From: Halanaerobium hydrogeniformans
GTDB lineage: Bacteria; Bacillota; Halanaerobiia; Halanaerobiales; Halanaerobiaceae
Direction: 5' to 3'
Assembly (NCBI RefSeq): GCF_000166415.1
Contig: NC_014654.1
Span: 1,116,001-1,180,000 of the forward strand
Length of the DNA: 64,000 bases
A program made the position numbers and the translations under genes. Below the pieces are notes generated by a model that ran no database searches, was not told the DNA's origin, and worked only from the letters and a program-made list of their open reading frames with translations. Numbering within the stretch: position 1 is the stretch's first letter; each line of letters starts with the position of its first letter. This document shows positions 8,984 through 18,050 of this stretch, in pieces.

Positions 8984-9811
8984 ATGGATAAATATGTTGA
9001 GAAGGCAAATATGACATTAGATATTCTTGCGGGTTTAATAGATGATAAACCTGAAAGTTTAGACTACCAGGGTAAAATAAAGGCTGGAGTTGACCTTGGT
9101 ACAGCAAATTTAGTATTAACACTTTTGGATGAAGATAATAATCCCATTTTAGCTGCAAGTCAAACAGGTACAGTTGTCAGAGATGGACTTGTTGTAGATT
9201 ATATTGGGGCTCTCAGGATGGTTAAAAGTATGAAAGCAGAGCTCGAATCAATCTTAAATAGAGAGATAGAATTTGCTGCAACAGCCGTTCCACCTGGAAC
9301 CGGTGATAGGGATGTTGATACATTCAAAAATGTTGTTCAGGGAGCAGGATTTACGGTAAGTAATGTTGTTGATGAACCATCTGCTGCCGCTGCTGTACTT
9401 GGTATTGAAAGAGGTGTTGTAGTAGATATAGGTGGTGGGACTACCGGGATTTCTATTATGCAGAATAAAGAGGTTGTTTATACTGCTGATGAAGCAACTG
9501 GTGGAACTCATTTAAATCTTGTTATTGCTGGTGGACTTGGAGTCAGTGTAGAAAAAGCAGAACAAATAAAAAGAGATCCCCAGCGGACAGATGAGATCTT
9601 TCCCATGGTTATACCTGTAATCGAAAAGATTGCCTCGATCATTAATAATCATATAGGTCGCTATAAGGCAGAAACAGTTTATCTTGTTGGTGGTACTAGT
9701 GCTATTGATGGGATTGAAGATATTCTTGAGCAAAGAACAGGCTTAAAAATTATAAAACCTTCTCAAACTTTATTGGTAACTCCCCTCGGTATTGCCATGA
9801 ATTGCAAATAG
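8984..9811 (+). CDS. eutJ: EutJ-like Hsp70/actin-fold chaperone of the microcompartment
   Basis: This 275-residue ATPase of the EutJ family is found in ethanolamine loci and many clostridial pdu loci. Its client is unknown. Visible motifs are phosphate-1 AGVDLGTANLVLTLLD, VDEPSAAAAVLG, phosphate-2 VVVDIGGGTTGISIM and the adenosine-binding VYLVGGTSAIDGIEDIL. Of the three ATGs clustered here only ATG 8984 opens a long frame. GGAGGAG precedes it by about 11 bases. It may act beside PduGH in enzyme maintenance. Confidence 0.88.
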   Translation: MDKYVEKANMTLDILAGLIDDKPESLDYQGKIKAGVDLGTANLVLTLLDEDNNPILAASQTGTVVRDGLVVDYIGALRMVKSMKAELESILNREIEFAATAVPPGTGDRDVDTFKNVVQGAGFTVSNVVDEPSAAAAVLGIERGVVVDIGGGTTGISIMQNKEVVYTADEATGGTHLNLVIAGGLGVSVEKAEQIKRDPQRTDEIFPMVIPVIEKIASIINNHIGRYKAETVYLVGGTSAIDGIEDILEQRTGLKIIKPSQTLLVTPLGIAMNCK

Positions 9812-9831
9812 TTGAGGATGGAGGTAAGAAG

Positions 9832-10656
9832 ATGTTAGAAGTAACAGAAGAATTGATCACTAGATTAGTCAAAGAGGTTTTAGAATCTCTTAACAATGAA
9901 ATATCTCAAAAAAAGAATATAATAGCTCTTTTTACTGGGGGTAAAGTAGATTGTGAAAAATCTTTATCACAATTGAAAAAAATTGATAAACAATTTTCTG
10001 TAAATTGGCAGCTCATGTTTTCTCAAAGTGCAAAAAGTGTACTTGATTATGAGTATATTGCCTCAGAATTAGGAGTTGAAAATTTTTTAGAAGAAAATTC
10101 TTTTGCCTGTCTTGAGGATGCAGACTTGATTGTGGTTCCTGTTTTAACAAGGAATACCGCAGCTAAGATTTCTGCTCATTTTGCTGATACAACTTTAATT
10201 GACTTGATTTTTCATGGGCTGATGGCTGGCATACCAGTCGTAGCTGCTCGAAATGCTGCTGATTTAAGCAGTGATATCTGGGCAGAACTTGGGATGGATA
10301 AGATTCCACCTGCTTTATTAGAGGAGAACCAGAAACAGCTGAGAAAAATCGAGAGTTATGGTATTCAGTTAATAGAAGCAGAAGCTATCTCTCAAACAGT
10401 TCAAAGATTGCTTGGTCAGACTGAAAAAAGTTCTGCCGGGCAAAAATCGAATAAAAAAGTTGAAAGCAAAAATACAGATAATAATACTATTAATAATTCT
10501 ATCTATCTCGACAGTAAGGTTTTAACCTACAGGGATATTAATCCTCTTGCTGACGAAATTGAAATAGTATATGTAAAAGAAAATGCAATAATTACTCCTT
10601 ATGCCCGTGATGTGGCACAAAACAAAGGAATGATAATATGTTCTCAGCCAGAGTAG
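9832..10656 (+). CDS. pduM: PduM-like microcompartment protein
   Basis: The final ~45 residues (VLTYRDINPLADEI, then IITPYARDVAQNKGMII) follow the conserved C-terminal pattern of PduM, a structural protein needed for proper enteric Pdu microcompartments. The protein is 274 residues versus about 160 in enterics. Its start is an encapsulation-like helix (MLEVTEELITRLVKEVLESL). The enlarged middle (FTGGKVDCEKS, DADLIVVPVLTRNTAAKIS, GLMAGIPVVAARNAADL) looks like a flavoprotein (PF02441-type) fold. ATG 9832 follows GGAGGTAAGA; an upstream in-frame TTG at 9802 overlaps eutJ and has no ribosome site. The pduN start lies inside its 3' end. Confidence 0.72.
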   Translation: MLEVTEELITRLVKEVLESLNNEISQKKNIIALFTGGKVDCEKSLSQLKKIDKQFSVNWQLMFSQSAKSVLDYEYIASELGVENFLEENSFACLEDADLIVVPVLTRNTAAKISAHFADTTLIDLIFHGLMAGIPVVAARNAADLSSDIWAELGMDKIPPALLEENQKQLRKIESYGIQLIEAEAISQTVQRLLGQTEKSSAGQKSNKKVESKNTDNNTINNSIYLDSKVLTYRDINPLADEIEIVYVKENAIITPYARDVAQNKGMIICSQPE

Positions 10657-10913
10657 TTGGTAATGTTGTTGCTACCCAAAAAGACAAAGGTCTTGTTGGA
10701 ACTAAACTGCTGATAGTTTGCCCACTTTATGAAGAATTTAAAAAAGAAAAGTGTCTGGTGGCAGTTGATAGTGTTGGTGCTGGAATTGGTGAAACAGTTT
10801 TAGTTGCCAGTGGTAGTGGTGCTCGTAAGACAAATCAATTTGAAGGTAGTCCTGTTGATCTTGCTATTGTTGGTATAATTGACGAAATTGAACTGGATGA
10901 ATCCAGTTTTTAG
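10638..10913 (+). CDS. pduN: Microcompartment vertex protein PduN (BMC-P, CcmL/EutN family)
   Basis: This 91-residue pentamer-forming protein caps the vertices of the shell. It has the BMC-P start FSARVVGNVVATQKDKGLVGTKLLIV, the central VAVDSVGAGIGETVLVASGSGAR and the end VDLAIVGIIDEIE. It overlaps pduM by 19 bases, and AAAGGAATG lies just upstream of ATG 10638. It is the only BMC-P gene in the operon. Confidence 0.94.
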   Translation: MFSARVVGNVVATQKDKGLVGTKLLIVCPLYEEFKKEKCLVAVDSVGAGIGETVLVASGSGARKTNQFEGSPVDLAIVGIIDEIELDESSF

Positions 10914-10925
10914 GAGGTGGTTAAT

Positions 10926-11492
10926 ATGTCATCTATAGCCACCAAAAGAGGTGACAAAGGCAAAACAAGTCTTCTCAGTGGTGAAAGAGTTTTAAAATCA
11001 GATCCCCAGGTAGAAGCATATGGTGTAATTGATGAACTTAATTCCTGGCTGGGTCTAGCCAGGGTAAAATGTGATTATTCCGATATTAAAGAAATAATCT
11101 ATAAGATCCAGAAGGATCTATTTATTCTTGCTGGAGAACTTGCTTCCAGGCAAAAAGAAGCTAAAGATCAAATTGGAAAAAGTCATTTAGATTATTTAGA
11201 AAGTAATCTTGAATGCTATCAGGCTGAGTTCAATTTTACAGGATTTACAGTACCAGGGCAAAGTGAGCTGGGAAGCTACTTAGATATATCAAGAACTATA
11301 TGTCGCAGAGCTGAAAGAAGAATTGCAGCTGCTGAAGAAGAAAATAATATTACTTTCTCTGAGTTAGTTCACAAATATGTAAATAGATTATCTGATGTAA
11401 TCTATATTTTAAGCCGGACTGCAGATAAAAGAGAATTAGTTACTGCAGTTACTGAAGAAGTTATAAAGGCCATGGAAAGTGAGGAGAATTAA
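10926..11492 (+). CDS. pduO: ATP:cob(I)alamin adenosyltransferase (PduO N-terminal domain)
   Basis: This enzyme makes adenosylcobalamin for the diol dehydratase. It is 188 residues from ATG 10926, which follows AGGAGGTGG; an in-frame GTG within that motif is not the start. Family motifs are ATKRGDKGKTSLLSGERVLK (ATP-binding loop), VEAYGVIDELNSWLG and SRTICRRAERR. Enteric PduO is a fusion of this domain to a GlcG-like domain; here that second part is the separate next gene, whose ribosome site lies in the end of this one. Confidence 0.93.
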   Translation: MSSIATKRGDKGKTSLLSGERVLKSDPQVEAYGVIDELNSWLGLARVKCDYSDIKEIIYKIQKDLFILAGELASRQKEAKDQIGKSHLDYLESNLECYQAEFNFTGFTVPGQSELGSYLDISRTICRRAERRIAAAEEENNITFSELVHKYVNRLSDVIYILSRTADKRELVTAVTEEVIKAMESEEN

Positions 11493-11493
11493 T

Positions 11494-11910
11494 ATGAAAA
11501 TTACTCTTGATATTGCAGAAAAAATTGCTCAAAAATGTGTTGATAAGGCAGAAGAGATCAATGTACCCATGATTATCTCCATAATGGGTGATGACGGTAG
11601 ATTGATAGTTTTCAAAAAAATGAATAATGCTCTTCCAGTAAGTATAAAAATCTCTCAGGCTAAAGCTTATACTGCTTATGCTTTAAAAATGAGATCTGAT
11701 GAACTGGGCAAACTGTCTCAACCAGGTGAAATGCTTTATGGAATAGATACAGTTTGTGATGATATAGTTCTCTTTGGTGGAGGAATTCCGCTTAAAGTTA
11801 AAGGAGAACTCGTTGGATCAATCGGTGTAAGTGGAGGCTCAGTAGAAGAAGATATGACTGTTGCTGAAGCCGGCGAAGAGTTCTTTAATAATAGATATAC
11901 CAGCAATTAG
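11494..11910 (+). CDS. PduO C-terminal-like protein (GlcG/HbpS, DUF336 family)
   Basis: This 138-residue protein is of the heme- or corrinoid-binding GlcG/HbpS family, which forms the C-terminal domain of enteric PduO. The typical stretches ISQAKAYTAYALKM, FGGGIPLKVKGELVGSIGVSGG and EDMTVAEAGEEFF are present. The start is ATG 11494, one base after the pduO stop with GAGGAG inside pduO, so the two halves of PduO are made as coupled separate proteins. Its exact role in the microcompartment is unknown. Confidence 0.88.
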   Translation: MKITLDIAEKIAQKCVDKAEEINVPMIISIMGDDGRLIVFKKMNNALPVSIKISQAKAYTAYALKMRSDELGKLSQPGEMLYGIDTVCDDIVLFGGGIPLKVKGELVGSIGVSGGSVEEDMTVAEAGEEFFNNRYTSN

Positions 11911-11932
11911 TATTTAATGAGGAGGTACGATA

Positions 11933-13336
11933 ATGGACATAAATAAAGATGAACTTGCTAAAATAATAGATGAAGTTGTTAAAGCATTGGATGATAATGT
12001 TTGTGAAAGAAATTCTGAATCAGCAGGTGATTATGGTGTCTTCAAGACTATGGATCAAGCAATTGCTGCTGCAGAAAAAGCCCAGACAGAACTGCAGACT
12101 AACTTCTCAGTTCAGGAAAGAGAAGTATTGATCAAGGCAATGCGGGAAGAAATCAAAAAACATGTTGAAAAAATGGCCAAAATGTCTGTTGAAGAAACAG
12201 GGATGGGTCGTCCTGAGGATAAGGTTGTTAAGATTACTCTAGCAACTGATAAAACTCCGGGTACAGAAGATTTAAGAACCGAAGCTTACAGTGGTAGAGA
12301 TGGATTGAGTATTTTAGAAGAAGCTCCTTTTGGAGTTATCTGCTCAGTTACTCCATCTACCAATCCAGCCCCAACAATTATCAACAACTCTATCAGCATG
12401 ATTGCTTCCTGTAATAGTGTTGTCTTTAACCCCCATCCTGTAGCAAAAGGTGTTTCGCAATATGCTATGAAACAGTTAAATAAAGCGATAATTAATGCAG
12501 GTGGACCGGCTAACCTATTAACAGCTGTTGAAAAACCAACTTTACAGACAGTAGAAGAATGTATGCATGATGACAGAGTTACAATGTTAGTAGTAACTGG
12601 AGGTCATGGGGTCGTAAAAGCTGCTTTAAGTTCAGGTAAAAAAGCAATTGGTGCAGGAGCAGGTAACCCACCTGTTTTAGTTGATGATACTGTTGATATT
12701 GCAAAAGCTGCCAGTGACATAGTTAAAGGCTCCAGCATTGATAATAATGTTTTATGTACTTCAGAAAAAGCTATTGTAGCTTTAGATTCAATTGCAGATC
12801 AATTGATTGACTGTATGGAGGCTGAAAATGCCCAATTTGTTGATAATCCAAAAGCGATTGAAAACATAGTTATTAATGAAGATGGAACAGTTAATAAAGA
12901 GTATATAGGTAAAGACGCTTCTTATATCTTAGAAAGTGCTGGAATAAAGCCAAAGAACAAAGATGTACGTCTGGCTATAATCGACGTAGATATAGATCAT
13001 CCTATAGTTAGAAAAGAACAATTGATGCCTGTTTTACCACTTGTAAGAGCTAAAAACTTTGAAGAAGCAATGGAGATGGGTGTAAAAATAGAAAATAAAA
13101 ATCGTCATTCAGCGATAATTCATTCCAAAAATGTAGATCACTTAACAGCTTTTGCTAAAAAAATTGGAACCACTATCTATGTTAAAAATGCTCCTTCTTA
13201 TGCAGGTTTAGGTGCTGGTGGAGAAGGATTTTCTTCCTTTACTATCGCCGGACCAACTGGTGAAGGAATCACTTCAGCTAGAACATTCACCAGAAAGAGA
13301 AGATGTATTTTAGTAGATGGATTCTCCATAATATAA
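11933..13336 (+). CDS. pduP: CoA-acylating propionaldehyde dehydrogenase
   Basis: PduP oxidises propionaldehyde to propionyl-CoA with NAD+ and CoA in the microcompartment lumen. It is 467 residues and starts at ATG 11933 after GGAGGTACG. Residues 1-19 (MDINKDELAKIIDEVVKAL) are the classic PduP encapsulation peptide, followed by a linker. The aldehyde dehydrogenase domain includes FGVICSVTPSTNPAPT, GAGAGNPPVLVD and the catalytic Cys (about residue 275) in NNVLCTSEKA. The C-terminus has GGEGFSSFTIAGPTGEG. Confidence 0.95.
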   Translation: MDINKDELAKIIDEVVKALDDNVCERNSESAGDYGVFKTMDQAIAAAEKAQTELQTNFSVQEREVLIKAMREEIKKHVEKMAKMSVEETGMGRPEDKVVKITLATDKTPGTEDLRTEAYSGRDGLSILEEAPFGVICSVTPSTNPAPTIINNSISMIASCNSVVFNPHPVAKGVSQYAMKQLNKAIINAGGPANLLTAVEKPTLQTVEECMHDDRVTMLVVTGGHGVVKAALSSGKKAIGAGAGNPPVLVDDTVDIAKAASDIVKGSSIDNNVLCTSEKAIVALDSIADQLIDCMEAENAQFVDNPKAIENIVINEDGTVNKEYIGKDASYILESAGIKPKNKDVRLAIIDVDIDHPIVRKEQLMPVLPLVRAKNFEEAMEMGVKIENKNRHSAIIHSKNVDHLTAFAKKIGTTIYVKNAPSYAGLGAGGEGFSSFTIAGPTGEGITSARTFTRKRRCILVDGFSII

Positions 13337-13371
13337 TTCAGCAAAAGTTTTAGACGGAGAGGGGTAGTAAT

Positions 13372-14721
13372 ATGAGCCTTATTGATAAAATTGCTGAAGC
13401 AGGAGTGGTAGGAGCCGGCGGTGCCGGTTTTCCTACTCATGTTAAATATGGTGCTGAAGCAGAGTATTTTATAATAAATGGAGCAGAATGTGAACCTTTA
13501 TTAATGACAGATAAATTTTTAATGCGCAGTTTTGCAGCAGAAATTTTAGAAGCAATCGATGAAGTTGCCAAAATTGTAGGAGCAGATAAAGTTGTTTTTG
13601 CTCTTAAAAAGAAATATACAGAAGAACTGGCCTGTTTAAAGCGAATTAGAGATGAAAACAATTATGATATTGAATTTTTTCTAATGGAAAGTTATTATCC
13701 AGCTGGTGATGAACAGGTAATGGTATATGAAATTACCGGTAGAACTGTTCCTGAAGGTGGGATACCACTTCATGTTGGAGCAGTGGTTTCAAATGTTGGA
13801 ACCCTTTATAATGTTTACAGGGCAATTAGAGCAGATAAAGCTGTAACAGATAAATATGTTTCAGTCTTAGCCGAAGTAAATAAACCCAGAATTGTTAAAG
13901 TTCCAATTGGAACTTCCATCAACGAATGTATTGAAGCTGCTGGAGGAAGTACCCTCGACGAGTATGCTGTCATAATTGGTGGACCGATGATGGGAGAAAA
14001 TTTAGTTGAAGAAGAAGCGATCAATCAAGCGGTTATAACTAAAACTGCAGGTTCAATAATTATTTTACCTAAAAAGCAGTTCGTTATCGAGATGAATCAA
14101 CAGAGTATGGAACATATCAAAAACAAAGCAGAAGCTGCCTGCATACAGTGTACATTCTGTACTGAGTATTGTCCCCGTTATTTAATTGGCCATGAAAATC
14201 TTGAGCCTCATCGTATTATGAGAGCTTTAGCCTACGAAAAAGAAGACAATACTGATATATTTAAAACAGCCCAACTCTGCTGTGAATGTGGTATCTGTGA
14301 ATTATATGCCTGTCCTATGGGATTATCTCCCAGACTGGTTAATGTTTATTACAAGCAAAAAATAGATGAAAAATATGAAACAGATAAAGATGAGTTTAAG
14401 CCCCACATTATGCAGGAATACCGAAAAATTCCTACTGATAGACAGATCGCTAGATTAAATCTGAGCAAATATAATCATCAGGAATTACATGAACCGGTAG
14501 AAATTGAAGTTGATAAAGTTAAAATACCTCTCAATCAGCATATTGGTGCACCGGCAGAATTAATTGTTAGTGAAGGCCAAACAGTAGAAAGAGGACAAAA
14601 AATCGCAAAAATAAGAGAAAATGCTCTAGGAGCAAATATACATGCAAGTATCAGTGGTAAAGTTATCAAAGCCGATGATAATCAAGTCATTATAAGTGGA
14701 AGCGCAGAGGTGGTATCATGA
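13372..14721 (+). CDS. pduS: Cobalamin reductase PduS (RnfC-like flavo-iron-sulfur protein)
   Basis: PduS reduces cobalamin for adenosylation by PduO and may pass electrons to PduT. It is 449 residues. The RnfC/Nqo1-like N-terminus (GVVGAGGAGFPTHVK) and a SLBB-type middle precede two four-Cys clusters, CIQCTFCTEYCP (Cys 257, 260, 263, 267) and CCECGICELYACP (from about 303), which are typical for two 4Fe-4S sites. A C-terminal sandwich domain follows. The 3' end overlaps pduT by 4 bases. Confidence 0.94.
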   Translation: MSLIDKIAEAGVVGAGGAGFPTHVKYGAEAEYFIINGAECEPLLMTDKFLMRSFAAEILEAIDEVAKIVGADKVVFALKKKYTEELACLKRIRDENNYDIEFFLMESYYPAGDEQVMVYEITGRTVPEGGIPLHVGAVVSNVGTLYNVYRAIRADKAVTDKYVSVLAEVNKPRIVKVPIGTSINECIEAAGGSTLDEYAVIIGGPMMGENLVEEEAINQAVITKTAGSIIILPKKQFVIEMNQQSMEHIKNKAEAACIQCTFCTEYCPRYLIGHENLEPHRIMRALAYEKEDNTDIFKTAQLCCECGICELYACPMGLSPRLVNVYYKQKIDEKYETDKDEFKPHIMQEYRKIPTDRQIARLNLSKYNHQELHEPVEIEVDKVKIPLNQHIGAPAELIVSEGQTVERGQKIAKIRENALGANIHASISGKVIKADDNQVIISGSAEVVS

Positions 14722-15266
14722 TTAATACAATTGGAATGCTTGAGTTTAACTCTATAAGTCAGGGTATTAAAGTAGCAGATGTGATGAAAAAAGCTGCTGA
14801 TGTTGAGATAATTTTAGCTCAACCAAATTGTCCTGGAAAATATACTGTATTGATTGCTGGAGATATAAGTGCTGTAAAATCTTCAATGCAGGCTGGTAAA
14901 GAACAGAGTGGACCATTTTTAGTAGATGATATGATTATTTCTCGTATCCATCATTCCTTAATCAGTGCTATTAATGGTACAACCCAGATCGAAAAGGTCA
15001 ATGCTGTTGGAGTATTAGAATACTTTTCTATGCCCAGTGCTATAATAGGTGGAGATGCAGCAGCAAAGGCCTCAGATGTAAATTTAATTCAGGTTAGACT
15101 GGGTACAGGTCTTGGTGGTAAGGGTTATGTTACTTTTACCGGTGATGTTAGTGCAGTCAAAAATTCTCTGGATGCTGCAGTTGCTGCCAGCAGTAAAAAC
15201 GGAATGCTTTATAATAAAGTATTTATTTCTTCACCCAGTGAAGAAGTGTTTAAAACATTATTATAA
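14718..15266 (+). CDS. pduT: Microcompartment shell protein PduT (tandem BMC with Fe-S site)
   Basis: This 182-residue tandem-BMC shell protein has two BMC domains (residues 1-90 and 95-182). The motif PNCPGKY places a Cys at position 38, the residue that in Salmonella PduT binds a 4Fe-4S cluster at the trimer centre. It directly follows and overlaps pduS, supporting a joint electron-transfer role across the shell. Confidence 0.93.
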   Translation: MINTIGMLEFNSISQGIKVADVMKKAADVEIILAQPNCPGKYTVLIAGDISAVKSSMQAGKEQSGPFLVDDMIISRIHHSLISAINGTTQIEKVNAVGVLEYFSMPSAIIGGDAAAKASDVNLIQVRLGTGLGGKGYVTFTGDVSAVKNSLDAAVAASSKNGMLYNKVFISSPSEEVFKTLL

Positions 15267-15284
15267 TTTTAAGGGGAAAACAAT

Positions 15285-16421
15285 ATGAATAGCTTTGATT
15301 TTGAATTTCAAATTAAAACTAAAATTAAATTTGGTAGAAATAAGATTAAAGAAATCAATTCTACTTTACATTCCTTAGCTGCTAAAAACTTAATGGTTGT
15401 GGTTGATAAAGGAATAATTGAGGCTGGAATTTTTTCTGGTATAGAAAAAGAGCTGCAGAATTCTAATATTAATTATGTAGTTTATGATAAAGTAAAACCT
15501 GATCCAACCATTGAAATAGTTAATTCTGCTGTAGAGTGTGTTTTAAAAAATGATATTGACTCCCTTTTGGCAGTTGGTGGAGGAAGTCCTATTGACACTG
15601 CTAAAGCTGTAGTTGCATCTTTTTTTGATAATGATTTAAAAAAGGAAATCAGTGTTGATAGATTAAAGCTCTTAACAATACCAACTACCGCTGGATCTGG
15701 AAGTGAAGTAACAACTGCAGTTGTAATAACAGATCAGGAAAACAAGAAAAAATTTGCTTTAATTGATGAAAATTTAGCTCCTGATGTAGCAATTGTTGAT
15801 CCAGAGCTAACTAAGAGTTTACCTACTTTTTTAACAGCAGTTGGAGGTATGGATGCTTTAAGCCATAATATTGAAGCTTATGTATCACAGGATGCAGTTC
15901 TTCCCTTTGAAATGATTGCAACTAAAGGTATTGAGATGGTTAAAGATTATCTCAGACCTGCAGTTGGTAATGGTAATAATATGGCTGCTCGTGAAGGTAT
16001 GGCCTTAGCTTCACTTTTTGGAGGGATTGCTTTAACTAATTGTGGATTAGGTTTAGTTCATGCAATTTCCCATCCTTTAGGAGGTAATTTTGAGATACCT
16101 CATGGTTTAAGTAATACCATCTTATTACCGTATGTAATGAAGTTCAATTTAATAGCTAATCCAAAAAAATATGCAAATATAGCTAGGATCTTTGGAATAG
16201 ATATTAATCAGTACACAGAAATGGAAGCAGCTTATAAAGCTGTAGAAGAAGTTCAAAAATTAATAAAAGATATAGGTATTACAGAAAGTTTAAGAGATTT
16301 TAAAGTAGATAAATTTGAATATATAGCTGAGCATGCTTTAGAAGAAAGAGCAATGCTGAAAAGTAATCCAAGACCCGTTACTAAAGCAAACATTATAGAT
16401 ATTTTAAAAGATGCCTATTAA
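15285..16421 (+). CDS. pduQ: Iron-dependent 1-propanol dehydrogenase
   Basis: PduQ reduces propionaldehyde to 1-propanol and recycles NADH to NAD+ for PduP. It is a 378-residue group III (iron-type) alcohol dehydrogenase. Visible are the NAD-binding VGGGSPIDTAKAV, the GGMDALSHNIEAYVS signature, and metal-ligand His residues in GLGLVHAISHPLGG and EIPHGLSN. It starts at ATG 15285 after AAGGGGA. Confidence 0.93.
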   Translation: MNSFDFEFQIKTKIKFGRNKIKEINSTLHSLAAKNLMVVVDKGIIEAGIFSGIEKELQNSNINYVVYDKVKPDPTIEIVNSAVECVLKNDIDSLLAVGGGSPIDTAKAVVASFFDNDLKKEISVDRLKLLTIPTTAGSGSEVTTAVVITDQENKKKFALIDENLAPDVAIVDPELTKSLPTFLTAVGGMDALSHNIEAYVSQDAVLPFEMIATKGIEMVKDYLRPAVGNGNNMAAREGMALASLFGGIALTNCGLGLVHAISHPLGGNFEIPHGLSNTILLPYVMKFNLIANPKKYANIARIFGIDINQYTEMEAAYKAVEEVQKLIKDIGITESLRDFKVDKFEYIAEHALEERAMLKSNPRPVTKANIIDILKDAY

Positions 16422-16449
16422 CTAAGCTGATATGGAAGGGAAAGATTAT

Positions 16450-17679
16450 ATGAATATTTTTGTTCTCAATTGTGGCAGTTCTTCATTAAAATTTCAATTA
16501 ATAAATATTGAAAATGAAGAAGTTATTGCAAATGGCTTAGTAGAAAAAATTTCTGAGAGCATCTCTGACTTTAAATATTATACTAAAAACAAAGTAGAAC
16601 TTGAAATTAAAATGGAGATACCTGATCACAAAAATGCAATTCAGCTGGTGCTCGAAAGATTAATCAGTAGTGAGCATGGAGTAATCAATGATTTTGACGA
16701 TATTGATATTGTTGGGCATCGGGTTGTTCATGCGGGTGAAAAATTTTCAGGCTCGGTTTTAATAACTAAAGAGGTCATTAATGCTTTAAAAGAAAATATT
16801 AAATTAGCTCCTCTGCATAATCCGGCTAATATTGTCGGCATAGAAGCCAGCAAAAAATTAATGCCGAATACTCCTGATGTAGGTATTTTTGATACCGCTT
16901 TTCATCAATCGATGCCTAAAGAGTCTTATTTATATGCTCTTCCCTATCAGTGGTATCAGGAAAATGGAGTACGCAGATATGGCTTTCATGGAACATCTCA
17001 TAAATATGTTACAGAACGGGGAGCAGAACTTCTTAAAAAAGATTATGACAGCTTAAAAATAATTAGCTGTCACCTCGGCAATGGAGCAAGTATTGCTGCT
17101 GTTGACCAGGGAAGGGTAATTGATACCAGTATGGGTTTTACTCCCTTAGAAGGACTGGTTATGGGTACAAGACCTGGTGATTTTGACCCTGGAATCATAT
17201 CCTATATTATGCAGGAAAGAAATTTAAGTATTGAAGAAATTGATGAAATTCTGAATAAGGAAAGTGGAGTGCTCGCTTTATCTGGAATCAGCAATGATTT
17301 TAGAGAAATTTCCGAAGCTGCAGAAGCAGGAAATGATAGGGCTCAATTGGCTTTGGATATATTCTGCAGGCGGGTTAAAAAATATATTGGTGCTTATGCT
17401 GCCCTGCTAGGTGGAGTGGATTTATTGATCTTTACTGCTGGAATAGGTGAAAATGCCGTAAATATTAGAGCTAAAATACTGGCTGAATTAGAATATTTCG
17501 GGATTATCATTGATCCTGAAAAAAATAATATACAGGGTAAAGAAGCTAAAATCAGTGCCAAAACTTCTATTGTTGATGTTTATGTAATACCAACCAATGA
17601 AGAACTTGTAATTGCCAGAGAAGCAAAAAAGGTTATAGAACAAGAGATAGAAACTATAATTAAAGATATACTTAAGTAA
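16450..17679 (+). CDS. pduW: Propionate/acetate kinase
   Basis: PduW converts propionyl phosphate plus ADP to propionate plus ATP, the energy-yielding end of the pathway. It is 409 residues from ATG 16450. An in-frame ATG at 16432 would add MEGKDY, but the family begins directly at MNIFVLNCGSSSLKF, and GGAAGGGAAAG precedes the second ATG. Acetate-kinase motifs include VGHRVVHAGEKF, GFHGTSHKYV, CHLGNGASIAAV and TAGIGENA. It could also act as a housekeeping acetate kinase. Confidence 0.92.
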   Translation: MNIFVLNCGSSSLKFQLINIENEEVIANGLVEKISESISDFKYYTKNKVELEIKMEIPDHKNAIQLVLERLISSEHGVINDFDDIDIVGHRVVHAGEKFSGSVLITKEVINALKENIKLAPLHNPANIVGIEASKKLMPNTPDVGIFDTAFHQSMPKESYLYALPYQWYQENGVRRYGFHGTSHKYVTERGAELLKKDYDSLKIISCHLGNGASIAAVDQGRVIDTSMGFTPLEGLVMGTRPGDFDPGIISYIMQERNLSIEEIDEILNKESGVLALSGISNDFREISEAAEAGNDRAQLALDIFCRRVKKYIGAYAALLGGVDLLIFTAGIGENAVNIRAKILAELEYFGIIIDPEKNNIQGKEAKISAKTSIVDVYVIPTNEELVIAREAKKVIEQEIETIIKDILK

Positions 17680-17704
17680 TTCGTTTTAGTCCGGAGGAGA
17701 TATT

Positions 17705-18049
17705 ATGGCAAAAGAAAAGGAAAGAGTAATCCAGGAATATGTTCCTGGTAAACAGGTGACAATGGTTCATTTAATTGCTCATCCTACTAAAGGCCTTTAT
17801 AAAAAAATTGGTTTGAATGAAGAACATGAGGCCCTCGGCATTCTAACCATAACCCCAAGTGAAGCAGCCATAATTGCTGCAGATGCTGCCAGCAAAAATG
17901 CTGATGTTAAAATAGGTTTTATTGATCGTTTTAGTGGTTCCCTTGTTATCAGCGGCAAGGTATCAAGTGTAGAATCTGCCTTAAAAAATATATTAAATTT
18001 ATTAGAACACGTGCTTGGTTTTGATGTAACCAAGATAACGAGGTCTTAA
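17705..18049 (+). CDS. pduU: Microcompartment shell protein PduU (circularly permuted BMC-H)
   Basis: This 114-residue permuted BMC protein is of the PduU/EutS type. The N-terminal part ([20 protein letters not shown]) makes the small beta-barrel seen in this subfamily. The remainder carries the BMC helices ([25 protein letters not shown]). The ribosome site is GGAGGAG. It is one base from pduV, and in Salmonella PduV is recruited to the shell through PduU. Confidence 0.94.
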   Translation: MAKEKERVIQEYVPGKQVTMVHLIAHPTKGLYKKIGLNEEHEALGILTITPSEAAIIAADAASKNADVKIGFIDRFSGSLVISGKVSSVESALKNILNLLEHVLGFDVTKITRS

Positions 18050-18050
18050 T

